Positions 1 through 11,204 are shown, numbered from the stretch's first letter. The stretch: DNA of 64,000 nucleotides from Mactromeris polynyma (GCA_032209605.1 JASFXZ010000018.1:8063904-8127903), one strand, 5' to 3'. Notes: generated by a model not told the origin, from the letters alone. Numbers and translations are program-made.

Positions 1-116
1 GACGTCTGGCATTAAAGGAAAGGAATCGGGAAGTTAATGTGCTCAGAAAGTAGGTGTCTTATAAGTCAGATATAGCCAGTCATTTACGTAGGGGTCACAC
101 TTGAATAAATGAACAC
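1..116 (+). mobile_element. 3' tail of a tRNA-derived SINE (family A), cut by the window edge
   Basis: The first ~115 bases match, with scattered substitutions, the tail of two other copies in this window (10945-11204 reverse, 23190-23370 forward). Shared landmarks in order are a TCTGGCATTAAA block, an AATCGGGAAGT block, a CAGAAAGTAGGTGTCT block and a GTAGGGGT-A-CACT end followed by an AATAAA-like stretch. The tRNA-like head lies outside the window. The family assignment rests only on this internal comparison. Confidence 0.75.
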
Positions 117-1805
117 TTTGCTTATACATCCATGTACACGTATATTAATTACTAATTAATACGTATTTAAATCAAAATTAACGTATTGATAAGAATACAT
201 TATGTTGATACATTTACTAATACTAACATCCTCTATGCATGAAAGTAGTTCAATGTGCTAATCATCATGTAATGCGATGGTTTGTATGCGCCTAACTGAG
301 CACAAATATAATCCAATGAGGATGCAGGCACAATGGCAAAGATTATGTTTAAACGTTTACAGCGGCGTTTAGAGATAATTTCGTCATAGTAGTATCCTTC
401 AAACATGTCCATGCACGACGGAAGTTCTGTACCCCATTTATATAAGTTGATGATAGATTTCGTAACGTATCACACGTTGGGTCATCAGTATAAAGAGCGG
501 TAACTCCTCCAGGAGATACCATGTTTTTACAGAGTGATCTCCCGTGTATTCATCGTGAAGACATGAAGTATTCTTCCCATACACATCATGTGGTGTTCGC
601 GTCTTTGTCCTACAAATTGGACATTATTATCTTTGGTTGTTTATGTCCATGAACTCTGTCATGTTGCACTGTTCTAATGTTCTAAAATTTACGTCACTGT
701 CCCGATTTATTGTATCTCTATATAGGAATGTCCAAGTATTTTCTCTTTTCTCCAGTCTTTGAATGTTCCGTAGATTTGCAGACGTAAAATAAAAAAGATG
801 TGGCGCATATTGAATCAAGTACTTCGCTCTAAGGACTGCCAGGTCCGCTTGTCTCTTCTAAAGTCTCTCCGCTGCTTCCGGTGCACATATTTAATACATT
901 TTAAACATATTTCCACTTAAACATATTTGACAATCGATACTGTAAGTAATTAAAATCATTAGTTGTTTACTTGTAGAAATACAAAAAACAGCTCTAGTAA
1001 GAAACTGTGAACTATTTGTTATGTTTTGCACTTAGGACATTTTCTTGCTAGGATTTCTGTAAAATAACAGCAACATTTATATAACTCTATAACAAATACC
1101 ACCTGAGTGTACTCTCCCAGGTGTTAGACTTGGAAATGAGTTGAATAAATATGTTTCTTTTTATACAAAATTAAATCATGATGCAGGTAAAAATAGACAC
1201 TGAAACATTCTAAAGCATTCTGAAATTTATACACAGCGCAAAGAACTTAATGCATAAACACGATAGAGATACATATTAATAGACGTTGCAATTGACAAAA
1301 CGTTATCAGTAAACGTACTAATCTGGCGAATAGTTTTGGATTATAACACTTTAGTCGGCAAGTATATGATAGCAGATGGAACTTTTATTCTACTGATTTC
1401 TGTTGCCTTTGAATTACAATGAATATCCACTGACCAACTTACATCTAAACTTGTTTAAAGATTCTCCATTTCAACCTGTCGAAAGATCACGGTATTCCAA
1501 GGAGATACTTAAAAGGGGCTTTTTCTATATTTACTTGAAACAAAACAAGGAAGAGCTTAGAATTCAAATGAGACAACATCGAAAGTGTTTGGTGCCTAAA
1601 ATTTCATGATTACAATTAATACCGGTTTTTATTTCAAAATTGTAACACCGAAACTGTCCGTTTGAATTTATCAGTTTTTGTCAAATAATTCGCCCAGCTA
1701 TGTCGAATAACTCGTCCACTTTTCTTATCTATGGGTTTAAATGTTAGCAGGATGAATACTTGTTTATTCATTGTCGTTCTACTAGTAACGTACAATCAAA
1801 CAAAA
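117..1805. other. AT-rich intergenic or 5'-flanking sequence
   Basis: I see no supported gene. Short open frames here, for example at 1403-1609 on plus, lack signal peptides, recognisable domains or splice context. The segment just upstream of 1806 should contain the promoter and 5' UTR of the small secreted protein gene, but no TATA box stands out at a convincing distance. Confidence 0.5.
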
Positions 1806-3223
1806 ATGGAGTTTCTTAATATAATATCGGTTGTTACCTTAGCAACAGTTTTCATTGTGACATCTGGATTAATTTGCCAGTTCCCACATTGTGAGACGGT
1901 GGTGTGTGAGCCTGTCCCTGATAATTGTAACGGTACGGTCAAGATGGGCGGTGGTTACTGTGGATGCTGTATGGCCTGTTTCACTCAAAACTTAGGTAAT
2001 GTATTAACACTTCTTTTCACGGAGTACAACTTCATCTGAATTTCTTACTACAAACCGCGGAGTATAGCTTGATTTCTTACTGCAGATCGCGGAGTATAGC
2101 TTGATTTCTTACTACAAACCGCGGAGTATAGCTTGATTTCTTACTGCAAACCGCGGAGTATAGCTTGATTTCTTACTGCAGATCGCGGAGTATAGTTTGA
2201 TTTCTTACTACAAACCGCGGAGTATAGCTTGAATTCTTACTACAAACCGCGGAGTATAGCTTGATTTCTTACTGCAAATCGCGGAGTATAGCTTGATTTC
2301 TTACTACAAACCGCGGAGTATAGCTTGATTTCTTACTGCAAACCGCGGAGTATAGCTTGATTTCTTACTGCAGATCGCGGAGTATAGTTTGATTTCTTAC
2401 TACAAATCGCGAAGCATAACTCGGATTTCCTCGCTACCAACCGCGGGGTATAGCATGATTTCCTGGCTACATATTGCGGAGCATAGCTCGACTTTTCACG
2501 GCGTATTGCTTGATTTCCTCACTACACATTGCACGGAATATAGCTTAATTTCTTGGTAAATACCAAAGTGTATACACGACATTCTGCAGGGCATATGTTG
2601 ATTTCTTCAAAATGTTTGTAATTGCCTCGTCTTTTACCGTTTTTCAAAGAATCGTTTCATAAATTCAATAAAAACTGACCACCTATGTAAAATCCTTCAT
2701 ATCTTTCATCGGTATTTGATATTCGGTGTCTCCCGACATAGCTTAGGCTGTGTATATATATGTAGTTCCCACATCTACAGTATTTACCTCCCTTGTTATG
2801 AATAGTCAGCCATATTGATAGGCAAATTTCCTTAAAGTTTATAGGGAATATACTGTATGCAATGATAAAATAATCAGATATATAAAAGTAACTTATTAAT
2901 TATGCTCATGTAGGTAGATGGTTCAGAAAGTTGAAGAAAAAATGGTTTCCACATGCAAATTCTCTTGGTATTTTATTAATTACACATATTTAGGAATTAC
3001 TCATATAAGTGCTTATCAGTTTTGCCTATCAAAATAGCTGATGGTTAAGAACGGGGGAGGTAAATATGTAAATGTGGGAACTATCTACTGTATTTCAGGT
3101 AAAGGCGAAGAGTGCGATGTAGAAAGTAGAATGTTTCCACCAACAGCTTTATGTAAAACTGGACTCATTTGTGACTACAATTCTACAACTTGTCAAGAAA
3201 TTCCAGGATTTGCCATTGGCTAA
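1806..3223 (+). CDS. Small secreted cysteine-rich protein, fungal protease inhibitor / IGFBP-N-like (2 exons)
   Basis: Exons 1806-1995 and 3099-3223 join in phase (GT donor at 1996; acceptor TTTCAG ending at 3098) to give 104 residues. Residues 1-20 form a hydrophobic signal peptide. The mature part has 12 cysteines (24, 29, 34, 41, 52, 54, 55, 58, 69, 82, 88, 95), including a GYCGCCMAC motif at 51-58, the hallmark CGCCxxC of IGFBP-N-terminal and fungal-protease-inhibitor-type domains. Such proteins are secreted and often inhibit serine proteases, so an immune or extracellular role is inferred. I chose the Met at 1806, not the in-frame Met at 1731, because it puts the signal peptide at the N-terminus. 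The intron carries a minisatellite and a MITE. Gene structure is well supported; the exact function is not. Confidence 0.75.
2041..2560. repeat. 32-bp minisatellite with six-unit higher-order pattern, in the intron
   Basis: About twelve well-kept copies of a 32-bp unit (TTTCTTACTACAAACCGCGG followed by AGTATAGCTTGA) run from 2041 to about 2424, then decay into diverged copies until about 2560. Units differ at a few diagnostic sites (ACTACAAACC, ACTGCAAACC, ACTGCAGATC, and a GTTT variant before the next unit). The order of variants in units 1-6 recurs in units 7-12, implying duplication of a 192-bp block. The array begins 45 bases after the exon 1 donor. Confidence 0.9.
2764..3084. mobile_element. 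MITE with ~64-bp terminal inverted repeats in the intron
   Basis: The left end (2764-2827) and right end (3020-3084) are inverted copies with few mismatches. Both terminate as TA-GTTCCCACAT / ATGTGGGAAC-TA and both contain a TATTTACCTCCC block and a TGATAGGCAAA block. The flanking TA on each side suggests a Tc1/mariner-type TA target duplication. The interior encodes nothing. The element ends only 14 bases before the splice acceptor at 3098, so it supplies the sequence directly upstream of exon 2, probably including the branch-point region. Confidence 0.75.
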
Positions 3224-3479
3224 CGATCAGAGAATAACGTTGTACTGAATTCGCATTTTTTATTAAAAAACATTGGTTGACGCAAATCAATTGTTTATGT
3301 TATGCTTGTACTTAATGTACTTGAAATATTTGATGAACATAATGGTTTGAACCCTCGACCCTCACGTGAACACCGCTCAGCATCTTTAAACGAAACTACA
3401 TGATTCGTTCCGTATTGATCGGCCACGTCGGTAGAGAACTAGACTACTAAATAAACATAAACATACATAGATCTCGTAC

Positions 3480-3645
3480 ATATTGTATACTTGTATTGAC
3501 CTGTCAAAATTTGCATATCTTCATGGTCAATGCACGCTATAAATTAGTAATCGGGCCGCTTTCGATAAAGACTTATTTATCATGTGCATTGACCATGAAG
3601 ATATGCAAATTTTGACAGGTCAATAAAATTATACAATACGTGAAC
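3480..3645. mobile_element. Foldback element with 42-bp perfect inverted arms
   Basis: Arms at 3494-3535 and 3584-3625 are exact reverse complements (TTGACCTGTCAAAATTTGCA in the left arm), separated by a 48-base loop. Weaker complementarity extends outward about 20 bases on each side (ATTGTATA on the left, TATACAAT on the right). It would form a long hairpin if transcribed. It is best explained as a MITE or foldback element; no coding sequence is present. Confidence 0.8.
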
Positions 3646-5578
3646 ATTGGTCAGAATTTTTCAATTTGATACAACCCGTATGTATGTATACATTATTGCC
3701 TGCAGTCAGAATCACACGGAATATATTGATGTTATCCGCTAGTAAAAAGCATTTAAAGAGAAATGTTCAGGAGCGAAGGAGGAGTTTAAGTCTTCTGTTA
3801 TTGTGTTTAACAAACTGAACAGCAAGGAAAATTCTAATATAATCGGATCAAGTACGTGTTAGAAAATACAGTTTTGTTTTCAAAGCAGATCCATTTGGTC
3901 AATTCTCATATCCACAAATGGATATACATAAAGCATTGCTTTAAAAATGCGCCAAATATTTCATTCTATAATGACAATGATGACAACGATATTAATTAAC
4001 TTGTCAGGTAGGGAAATGGACGCGTACCGAAAGACGATTTGCAATCTGACCTGTATTGTTATGGCCATTTCTTTTTTTAGGATTTGCTTTATGGTACGTA
4101 TGGTATGAACAATCTTGTAAACGCAACTCATCCTACAGTTTTGCATGGATTGCTTTCAAATCTGGTTACTACACATGATGTGTAGATGTGAATAAAGGGG
4201 GGGAATCTGCGTGTCGGTAATTCCGTCAGTCCGCCCGTCCGTCGGTCTGTAGAGACACTCTTGTGTGCGCAACTCCTCCAACAGTTTGCTTGGATTTCTT
4301 TCAAATATGACTGAGTAATTACAAATGGTGTGTAGATTTGCATGAATATATTACGGCACATATACTGTTTACAGTCTTGTGGGTTCATCTCATTGTGGGA
4401 ACATTTCAGTTTCATGATCCACACTGAAAATGTTCAAGGTACAGAATATTTTCCATTAATTGCAATAAGACTACTTCCGTAGCAATTGATAATTTCTTTA
4501 ACAAACAAATACTTCCCATTCAACTCCTAACATGTAATGATAACTGTTGCTATCTGAATAGTAAATGTACACGCCGTATAAATGTATAGGCGGGCTCTAC
4601 TAGGCGCCAATAGCGACGGTTCTATTTTGCTTCAACCAATATTTCGAAGTACGAGTACAAATCAACACAATATTAATTACTACAAGCATACTTTGGTACT
4701 TTGACAACGTAGACTAGTTGTACGAGTAGTGCTTACTCTCCAATTTGAGTTGTTGTATCGAGTACTATAAACACGACTTGTATCGTTAGTTCGTCTCATT
4801 ATCATGACCAAGCTTGCTAATGGTTTTAAGTCAATATTTCATAAGAGATTATAAGATAGACCTACACGTCTTATAGAAATATTGTTAAACATTATTGGTA
4901 GGTTACCTATCTCTGTATGAGTAAACGTTGCACGATATCACGACACACTCTCGCAATATTCAACAGTTTAGCTTCTTTTTTTAAAACAACAAACAAATCT
5001 TTGATAGTTATCATATATATATTTGTTGAGAAGAATTTAATTTCTGGATTATCAATGAATGATCCTCGTTGAAAATAATTTTGTATTCTGTTTTCAGATA
5101 ATTGTGATTATACTGTACATGCAAAGTAATACATGTAACTGATAAATTAGTAGATCACGTGTGACGCTACCAGCATTTTAATGGACCTTGGTACATTCTT
5201 AAAATGGTTTCGACAGTTGTCCTGATCACTATAACATAAGGTAATGCAGTTAGAGAGAAAGAGTAAAACAGTGCGCTCAAAGTGTCGATAATGCATTTGA
5301 TAAAATATGGGTTTTATCGAGTAAGCTAATATAAGGTTGGACACACATGATAAAATCAATTGCAACAAACTTTACTACTGACTATATTAATATCATTCAA
5401 AGATAAATAAACAATAATTCAAAGTATACAATCAATATGTAGCTATAAGGTAACATATTATGTCCAGTGTCCAAGCCGAGTCTTCTGAATTACATTGTAC
5501 TAACAATCCTTCGCGGATGATATATTTTGGCTGCTTTCTCTCACTCCATCCACACATACCTTGCTCCAGCCTTATCGT
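3646..5578. other. Intergenic, no gene seen
   Basis: Apart from the related repeat pair at 4115-4345, I find no supported feature. The short minus-strand frames around 3961-4424 are translations of that repeat and its flanks and are not taken as genes. Confidence 0.5.
4115..4345. repeat. Two diverged direct copies of a dispersed repeat module
   Basis: Segments at about 4115-4195 and 4262-4345 are recognisably related: both read GCAACTC-TCC-ACAGTTT-GC-TGGAT-T-CTTTCAAAT and then ATG-TGTGTAGAT. They flank a CCGTC/CCGCCCGTCCG-rich stretch at about 4215-4250. The arrangement looks like a fragment of a dispersed repeat, probably a non-autonomous DNA element. The family is not identified. Confidence 0.55.
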
Positions 5579-6223
5579 CTATTTCTTATATTCAACATTT
5601 TCATCCGTTTGCACATCAATATCACCGTTGTCTTCATACCAACGTTCTTCGGCACTGTCTCGCTTGCGTTTTCCTCCCCAAGAGTAAAAATCAGATCTCT
5701 TTCCAGGCCAGGTATTGTCTCGTCGAATCAAGAAAGATCTTAAAATAGCATTAATTTGTGCGATTTTTCGTTCAGTCATAGGAGATTGAAGCAGTCTGAC
5801 AATGAGTAAGAGACTTTGTTCGTACTGTCTAACTAATTCTGTAACATCTGGTCCAAGTTCAGCCAAATTTTGTATCATTGCTTCAAAGTCCTGTATTTGG
5901 CGTTCAATCTGTATAACGAAAGAACGTTTTGCGACAATATTGTCCTCAGTATTTTGAAAATCCCTACCTTCCGGTAACTCTACAGCTCTCTTTTGTAAGT
6001 TGTAACGATCAGGTGACATGATATCCAATCTCCTGGCAGATCCTGGTGAAATCATTGAAACGCTTGAGATTGCAGGTTTCCTCGAAGCTGCGTTGCTACG
6101 AAAAAGTGGATGATTTCTCACGAATTCTGGAATTCCATCATTACTGTCAAAATATGAACACTCAACAAATGTGAAAATATTGCAAATAAATGTTATACAG
6201 AAGAAAATCTTTGAATTCTTCAT
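5579..6223 (-). CDS. Kinin (leucokinin-type) neuropeptide precursor
   Basis: A 214-residue secreted prohormone. Residues 1-22 form a signal peptide. Near the C-terminus two short peptides are framed by basic cleavage sites and carry amidation glycines: DNTWP-G-KR (169-176) and SDFYSWG-G-KRKR (177-188). Mature SDFYSWG-amide fits the kinin consensus FXXWG-amide, with the FYSWG core seen in arthropod kinins. Kinins act on a G-protein-coupled receptor in muscle contraction and fluid balance. Further KR sites at 78-79 and 99-100 release spacer peptides; the 101-167 region is predicted helical. I start at the Met at 6223 rather than the in-frame Met at 6244 because the signal peptide then begins cleanly. 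The coding frame is uninterrupted; 5' noncoding exons may lie at higher coordinates. Only one canonical kinin copy is present. Confidence 0.85.
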   Translation of the reverse strand: MKNSKIFFCITFICNIFTFVECSYFDSNDGIPEFVRNHPLFRSNAASRKPAISSVSMISPGSARRLDIMSPDRYNLQKRAVELPEGRDFQNTEDNIVAKRSFVIQIERQIQDFEAMIQNLAELGPDVTELVRQYEQSLLLIVRLLQSPMTERKIAQINAILRSFLIRRDNTWPGKRSDFYSWGGKRKRDSAEERWYEDNGDIDVQTDENVEYKK

Positions 6224-8061
6224 AGTTCCACAGTGAATTATCATAATGTTTTTTTAAAGTTAATTTTATTTTAAAACCTATAAGACCTAAGCTTGACGAA
6301 TTTACGAGTAAGAAGACTAGTTTAAGAACTGCTCAGTACGGTACGTTTAGGAATGAGGAATGTGACTTCTTAATACTTCAATTATATATATATGGATAGG
6401 TCAGCAAGATACACGCCCATTCACCTCTTCCTACTCTTGTAGATCGTCACTTGAAGATGACCAGCTGATATCACAGAATGATTGGCGTATTTCTAAAGGC
6501 ACTGGCGCAAGGATAGTGAGATAAAGTACAGATGCTGAATGAGAAGAAATTTCACCCGTGGCTATATTCGTGTTTTTTTTGAAAATGTCAAATCTGAAAG
6601 CAGAGATCGAGGTATCGACATTTCAGTTGATTTCACATTATTAACGTACTTTGAGAAAGGATCGAGGCTTGGCGATCACGAGTCGAGTTTTTGTCCATCA
6701 GTGTTTAAGTTTACAAGAAAAAACATAGACACTATGTTAATAAATCTGAAACCTTTTCTCCTATATAACATGTAAGTAGACTCCTTTCAGAGAACCGAAA
6801 TGACACCTTTCATACACAACATCTAAATGGGGTTGTGAAGCGGATGGAACCATAATTCATCTCTCAAAACATACATCCTCATAGAATTACGAAAACTTAA
6901 CATTCAGCATTAACAACTGAAGTCATCTTCAAAAAACGCCAAAGGAAGACATGAGGACCACGCTTCACAAACGTTCAAGTGTACATCATATCAATGCCCG
7001 GTAAGTAAAATCGAGGAGCCAATGATAATCATCTGCCTCCTTTTTGAACGCTTTTAAAACGACTCTTTTATCCCTAAATTACTGAATGTGAATAGTGAAA
7101 CACGCATATCAAAATTCACTTACTTGAGATATGCACATTTCTGAAATATGGTAGGTTCCTTTGAATGGAAACCTTCCCAGGAAAAGTGTAATACCACGTC
7201 AAATGATTACGAAGGTATACCTTTAAACAAACAAAAATCTTGCCACGACATATTCATACATCTTATCGTAACGAAAAACAATAGAAACTTGTGGCACATG
7301 TGCGTAACTTGATTTCTTCGGAATTCATTTGATTTAATTAAATCCCCATATTTAGACATTGGAGTAAATTGTTTGCGTTATTAAATTATCCTCATTTACT
7401 GCCATTTCAATAAACGAATATTAGTGCTGACCAAACATTGCAAAATCACAACCATATAAACGGAGCTTCAAAAAATAGAATGAATATACGTGTATCAAAT
7501 ATTGTTTTCAACGACATAAAGATAAATGGTATAACTTTTCCTTGCGTAGTAAATGAAAATCATGATGATAGTTACTGGTTAAAAGTACTACCCTGCCAGT
7601 AATATTTAACGTAGTTTTTAAATAGATTATTGATACATATTCTGTTGATTTTCACTGCAGTAGACTATAATAGTAATAATCAGAATGAATTGAACTAGAA
7701 GTCAAAATGGTGTTCATCGTTTCTGATCACTTTGTGATAATGTGGTGAAGATTCTAGAAATATAGCATGGCGGGGTTGTTCATTTGACTAGTATATGTAG
7801 AAAGTATACAGGTTTAGGGTAGTATAATATGCAATACACGTACTGTCGACGCAAAGCAATGGTCTATAATCAGCATGAGACTGACCTGTACAGACGACTC
7901 GATCACGACTTCCAACAATTTCAGATCCCTGTGAGCAAAAGTTGTCTGAAATATAGTTTATTTTGTAAGACTGCACTATGCAGCCATACCATGTATACAC
8001 ATGTTTATTAATACATCTCTAAACGAGCGCCGCTGTACGATGTCCAACCTTTTCTTTAAGA
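6224..8061. other. Upstream flank of the kinin gene, no other gene seen
   Basis: The sequence is AT-rich with a short TA run near 6382-6392. The plus-strand frame at 6539-6775 has no recognisable domain and no splice-site context. The minus-strand promoter of the kinin gene should lie here, but I cannot place it. Confidence 0.45.
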
Positions 8062-8224
8062 GACGTCATTTCCAGAAAACGTCACATGTGATGTCACTAT
8101 ATACTGACAGTAAGCAATATTTGCCCCATATGGCAATATGAATACGAAGTGACCATATGAAGTAAATATTGTTTCCTGTGTGCAAATAGTGACATAACAT
8201 GTTGCGTTTTCTTGAAATGACGTC
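8062..8224. mobile_element. Foldback MITE with ~75-bp imperfect arms bounded by GACGTCATTTC
   Basis: The left arm (about 8062-8142) and right arm (about 8153-8224) are reverse complements with substitutions. Shared blocks in order are GACGTCATTTC, AGAAAACG, ACATGT/AACATGTT, ATGTCACTAT, CAATATTT and ATATGG. Only about ten bases separate the arms. The termini each carry a GACGTC core, so a transcript or extruded cruciform would expose CRE-like sites. No coding capacity is seen. Confidence 0.7.
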
Positions 8225-10944
8225 ACTTACAGAAGAGGTTGTAAATCCCATCGTAGCACTCAAATGGTATTGTTTGGGGTTCCTCGACCTTTATGTGAAA
8301 TAAGTATTATTTAGCATGAGATAGGAGATAGAAAATGTATTCTTCTCCGGTTGATGGAACATGTTTACCTCATCAGTATTGTTGTTTCATAATATATCTC
8401 CGTCTTGAAGATGATACTACCGAAGACCATTCTCCCTCTCGAAGAAAAAGAAACATGTGGTGATATTTGATCTTCATGCCTTAGTTTCTTTCTTTGTTTT
8501 TCCAAAGATCCTATTCCAAACAATCCGGAATATTCTAGAAGAAATCGGCTTGGTCCGAGGGAGTCGGTTCTACGGCAGACGTTAATAACACTCTGCCGCT
8601 GCACTGACCACCAGGGAGTTTTGCCTTATTGTAACTAGGTAAACCACGAGCCAAATTCAACTGGTCGGTTTGTAACGTTGTTGTTGTTGTTGTTGTAAGG
8701 GACTCCCACGACATCTTGCCCGTGAATATCGGTAGGGTGACTTACATAGTTGCCGCGGCTGTTTCAGAGGTCACAAGGGTGATAATCTTAAGTACTACAA
8801 TTGGAAGAAAAATATGATGTTTGCGTTTAATGTAACCTCAGCGTCACAAGCCGGTCACTCACACGTGAGTACTACAGTACCATAATCTTACCACGCATAC
8901 TTTTATACCAACTATGAGGCTTCAACCATAATAAACAGCAGTAGTAATATACCTAGCATATTACTGAGTGAATGGTATGAGGCAGCTTGTGTCATGTGAA
9001 AAAAGGTCCAATTGCCGTATACATGTATGTAACAACAATGACTTACGTTTTTGGAAAGTGAACAGAATAAAATTCGTTTACAGTAACCAATGACGATGCA
9101 CCAATTACAAATAATTGTATTACACTCGGCAAGAGTACATGTATTTACTATTGAGTTAATATAGTGAAAGGAACTCGATTGGTTAAGCGCTGGTCCAACA
9201 GACACGTGGTCAACAAAATACACTGACGAATTCTTAAAATTGAAAATACTTAAAAGAGAGAATGCTGTATCATTCATTATGTGATATGACATTTTATGTT
9301 TAATGACAATATATGAACATTCGACGTAAGGTGACATTAAACTACGGTAGTATAGGTATTTCAGTATCGTTATTGTGAACAACAAATTCTATATACAGCT
9401 CAGTTACAAAGATACGTTTGCATTGTTACACAATAACCGATTCATATTTGAATTTTGGGATACTATAAAACACACATGAACATGCATACAACACATTAAA
9501 ACCATACTACACAATAACATATATAGAACTATGACCTATGAAATAATATGTTACAGTTGTAATAAGATAGGGAAAATATTACACACACGTAAGAATAGTA
9601 TTCACTTATTCCAAAGAAATTGCCTATGTTTAAGTATATCATAGTAGTTTTTCGCAATTGAACGTATCATACATTGACTTGAAAATAAAAATAAACTAAT
9701 TTTATCTAATTCGCATAAAAATCAAGGTTACAAAAGTTTTTCGGTTGAACCGAAATTGCCTTGGTGGTTAATGTATTCTGACATCACAGAAACGTATAGC
9801 TTACGAAACTAACTGAATTCTTAATGTAATATATTTATCACAGTGTAAAATATCATTTATTTCAATTTCGATACCTGTACAAAATGGACATTACATTTAC
9901 CCGTAGTTTCTGCGCGACTTTCGTAATAATGTATGTGCATATGGAGCGTATCTTATACATTAGAACATACCCTAAAACTGTGAACTGAAATCTTAACTTT
10001 GATAATTTTAACCACGGTGTTATTTCTCAGTTTATGACGCGTATCGCCGAATGATATATGAATTCAGTAAAAACCTGTAATATGCCGACTTTAGTGCAAA
10101 TGTTTTCTCTATACATTCATATATGAATTTCTATTCAATATGAACTGAAAACTCGGCTGTTTCATACAACTATAACACATTAACAAAGGTACTCAGTGTG
10201 TTTTACTTCTTAACGCGTACCAAACCACTCGAACTTTGTCGTATACATGTATGTACAGTACTTTTGCCGAAGTATGACAGTTCGTTTTAATACTTTTAGA
10301 CACGCGTGTACCGATTTACATCCTCACTTCTATACGTTGCTTTCGCAAAAAAACATATTTAATTCCTGTCCAAATATCATGAAGAAACTGTTAATTACAA
10401 TAACAAGAACGGAAAAGCTCTTAATGATGTACGGACTATTTCGAAATCTAAAAGAGTGTTGATATGTCCAGCTCGAAAACGTACTCAATGACTCTTTGTC
10501 CTCGAATTGTGTAGTTATGAAAGATGAATTCTTTTTAAGAAGTAATTATTACTTCCACTTCACTTGCCCAGTCAGCTGTAAGGCGCCCACGGAACAATTT
10601 GCTTCTAAAACCGTGTCTGTACAACATGTTATTAGAATGTTACATTGGAATAATGAAAGGTGCCCACGCCTCTCTCGTATTTAGATGTTAATATTAGCAA
10701 TCCGCTAGGTGTTTTAACAGTAAACATGGTTGTGTTTTAAAGTAATTATATTTGTAGCGGCCACAGGAGGCATGTGTCTTTCTCGTACAATTAGGGATTG
10801 AATAAAGTGCTTAGCATTATGTTCATATTCATTCAAAATACATTAGGCATACTATTACGTCCGAAAAAATAAAATATTCTAAAACCTAATAAGTGTATTT
10901 TCAGACGTGTAATTCAATAGTTTTATAAAAGTAAAAGTAAAGTA
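8225..10944. other. AT-rich intergenic region with a GTT microsatellite
   Basis: A (GTT)n run of about seven units lies at 8677-8697. The 157-codon minus frame at 8912-9385 has no signal of a protein family, is rich in Cys, Tyr and Ser in no pattern, and is not called. No other feature is supported. Confidence 0.5.
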
Positions 10945-11204
10945 AGTAAGTGTTAATTTATTATAGTGTTACCCCTACTTAAAGGGCCAGCCATTTTTTA
11001 TTTATGAGACACCTACTTTCTGAAAACATTCACTTCCCGATTACTATCGTTTAATGCCAGATACCAGGCAGGCAGGCAGGCACACGGTAACCATTACATT
11101 GTATTTAACTAGCTGGTGGCTCACCAACCGGACAAATCAGAACGGACCCCCACAAGGATTCGAAACTAACTTCGGATGCCTTAACCACTCGACCACGGGA
11201 AACC
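10945..11204 (-). mobile_element. tRNA-derived SINE, family A, near full length, reverse orientation
   Basis: Read on minus, it begins with a tRNA-like head: box A GTGGTCGAGTGGTTAAGG and box B GTTTCGAATCC, resembling a Ser/Leu-type tRNA. A body GGTTGGTGAGCCACCAGCTAG follows, then ATGGTTACCGTGTGCC, a GGCA tetranucleotide run (11066-11083), TCTGGCATTAAA, AATCGGGAAGTGAATG, the CAGAAAGTAGGTGTCT block and a GTAGGGGTAACACTATAATA tail. This is the fullest copy in the window. Confidence 0.85.

Noticed and set aside
2041..2560. The 32-bp array as a CRISPR array
   Set aside because: Units are contiguous without unique spacers, and the context is a spliced animal gene.
8912..9385. 157-codon minus-strand frame
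   Set aside because: No domain, no signal peptide of normal form, and no splice context; the composition resembles surrounding non-coding DNA.
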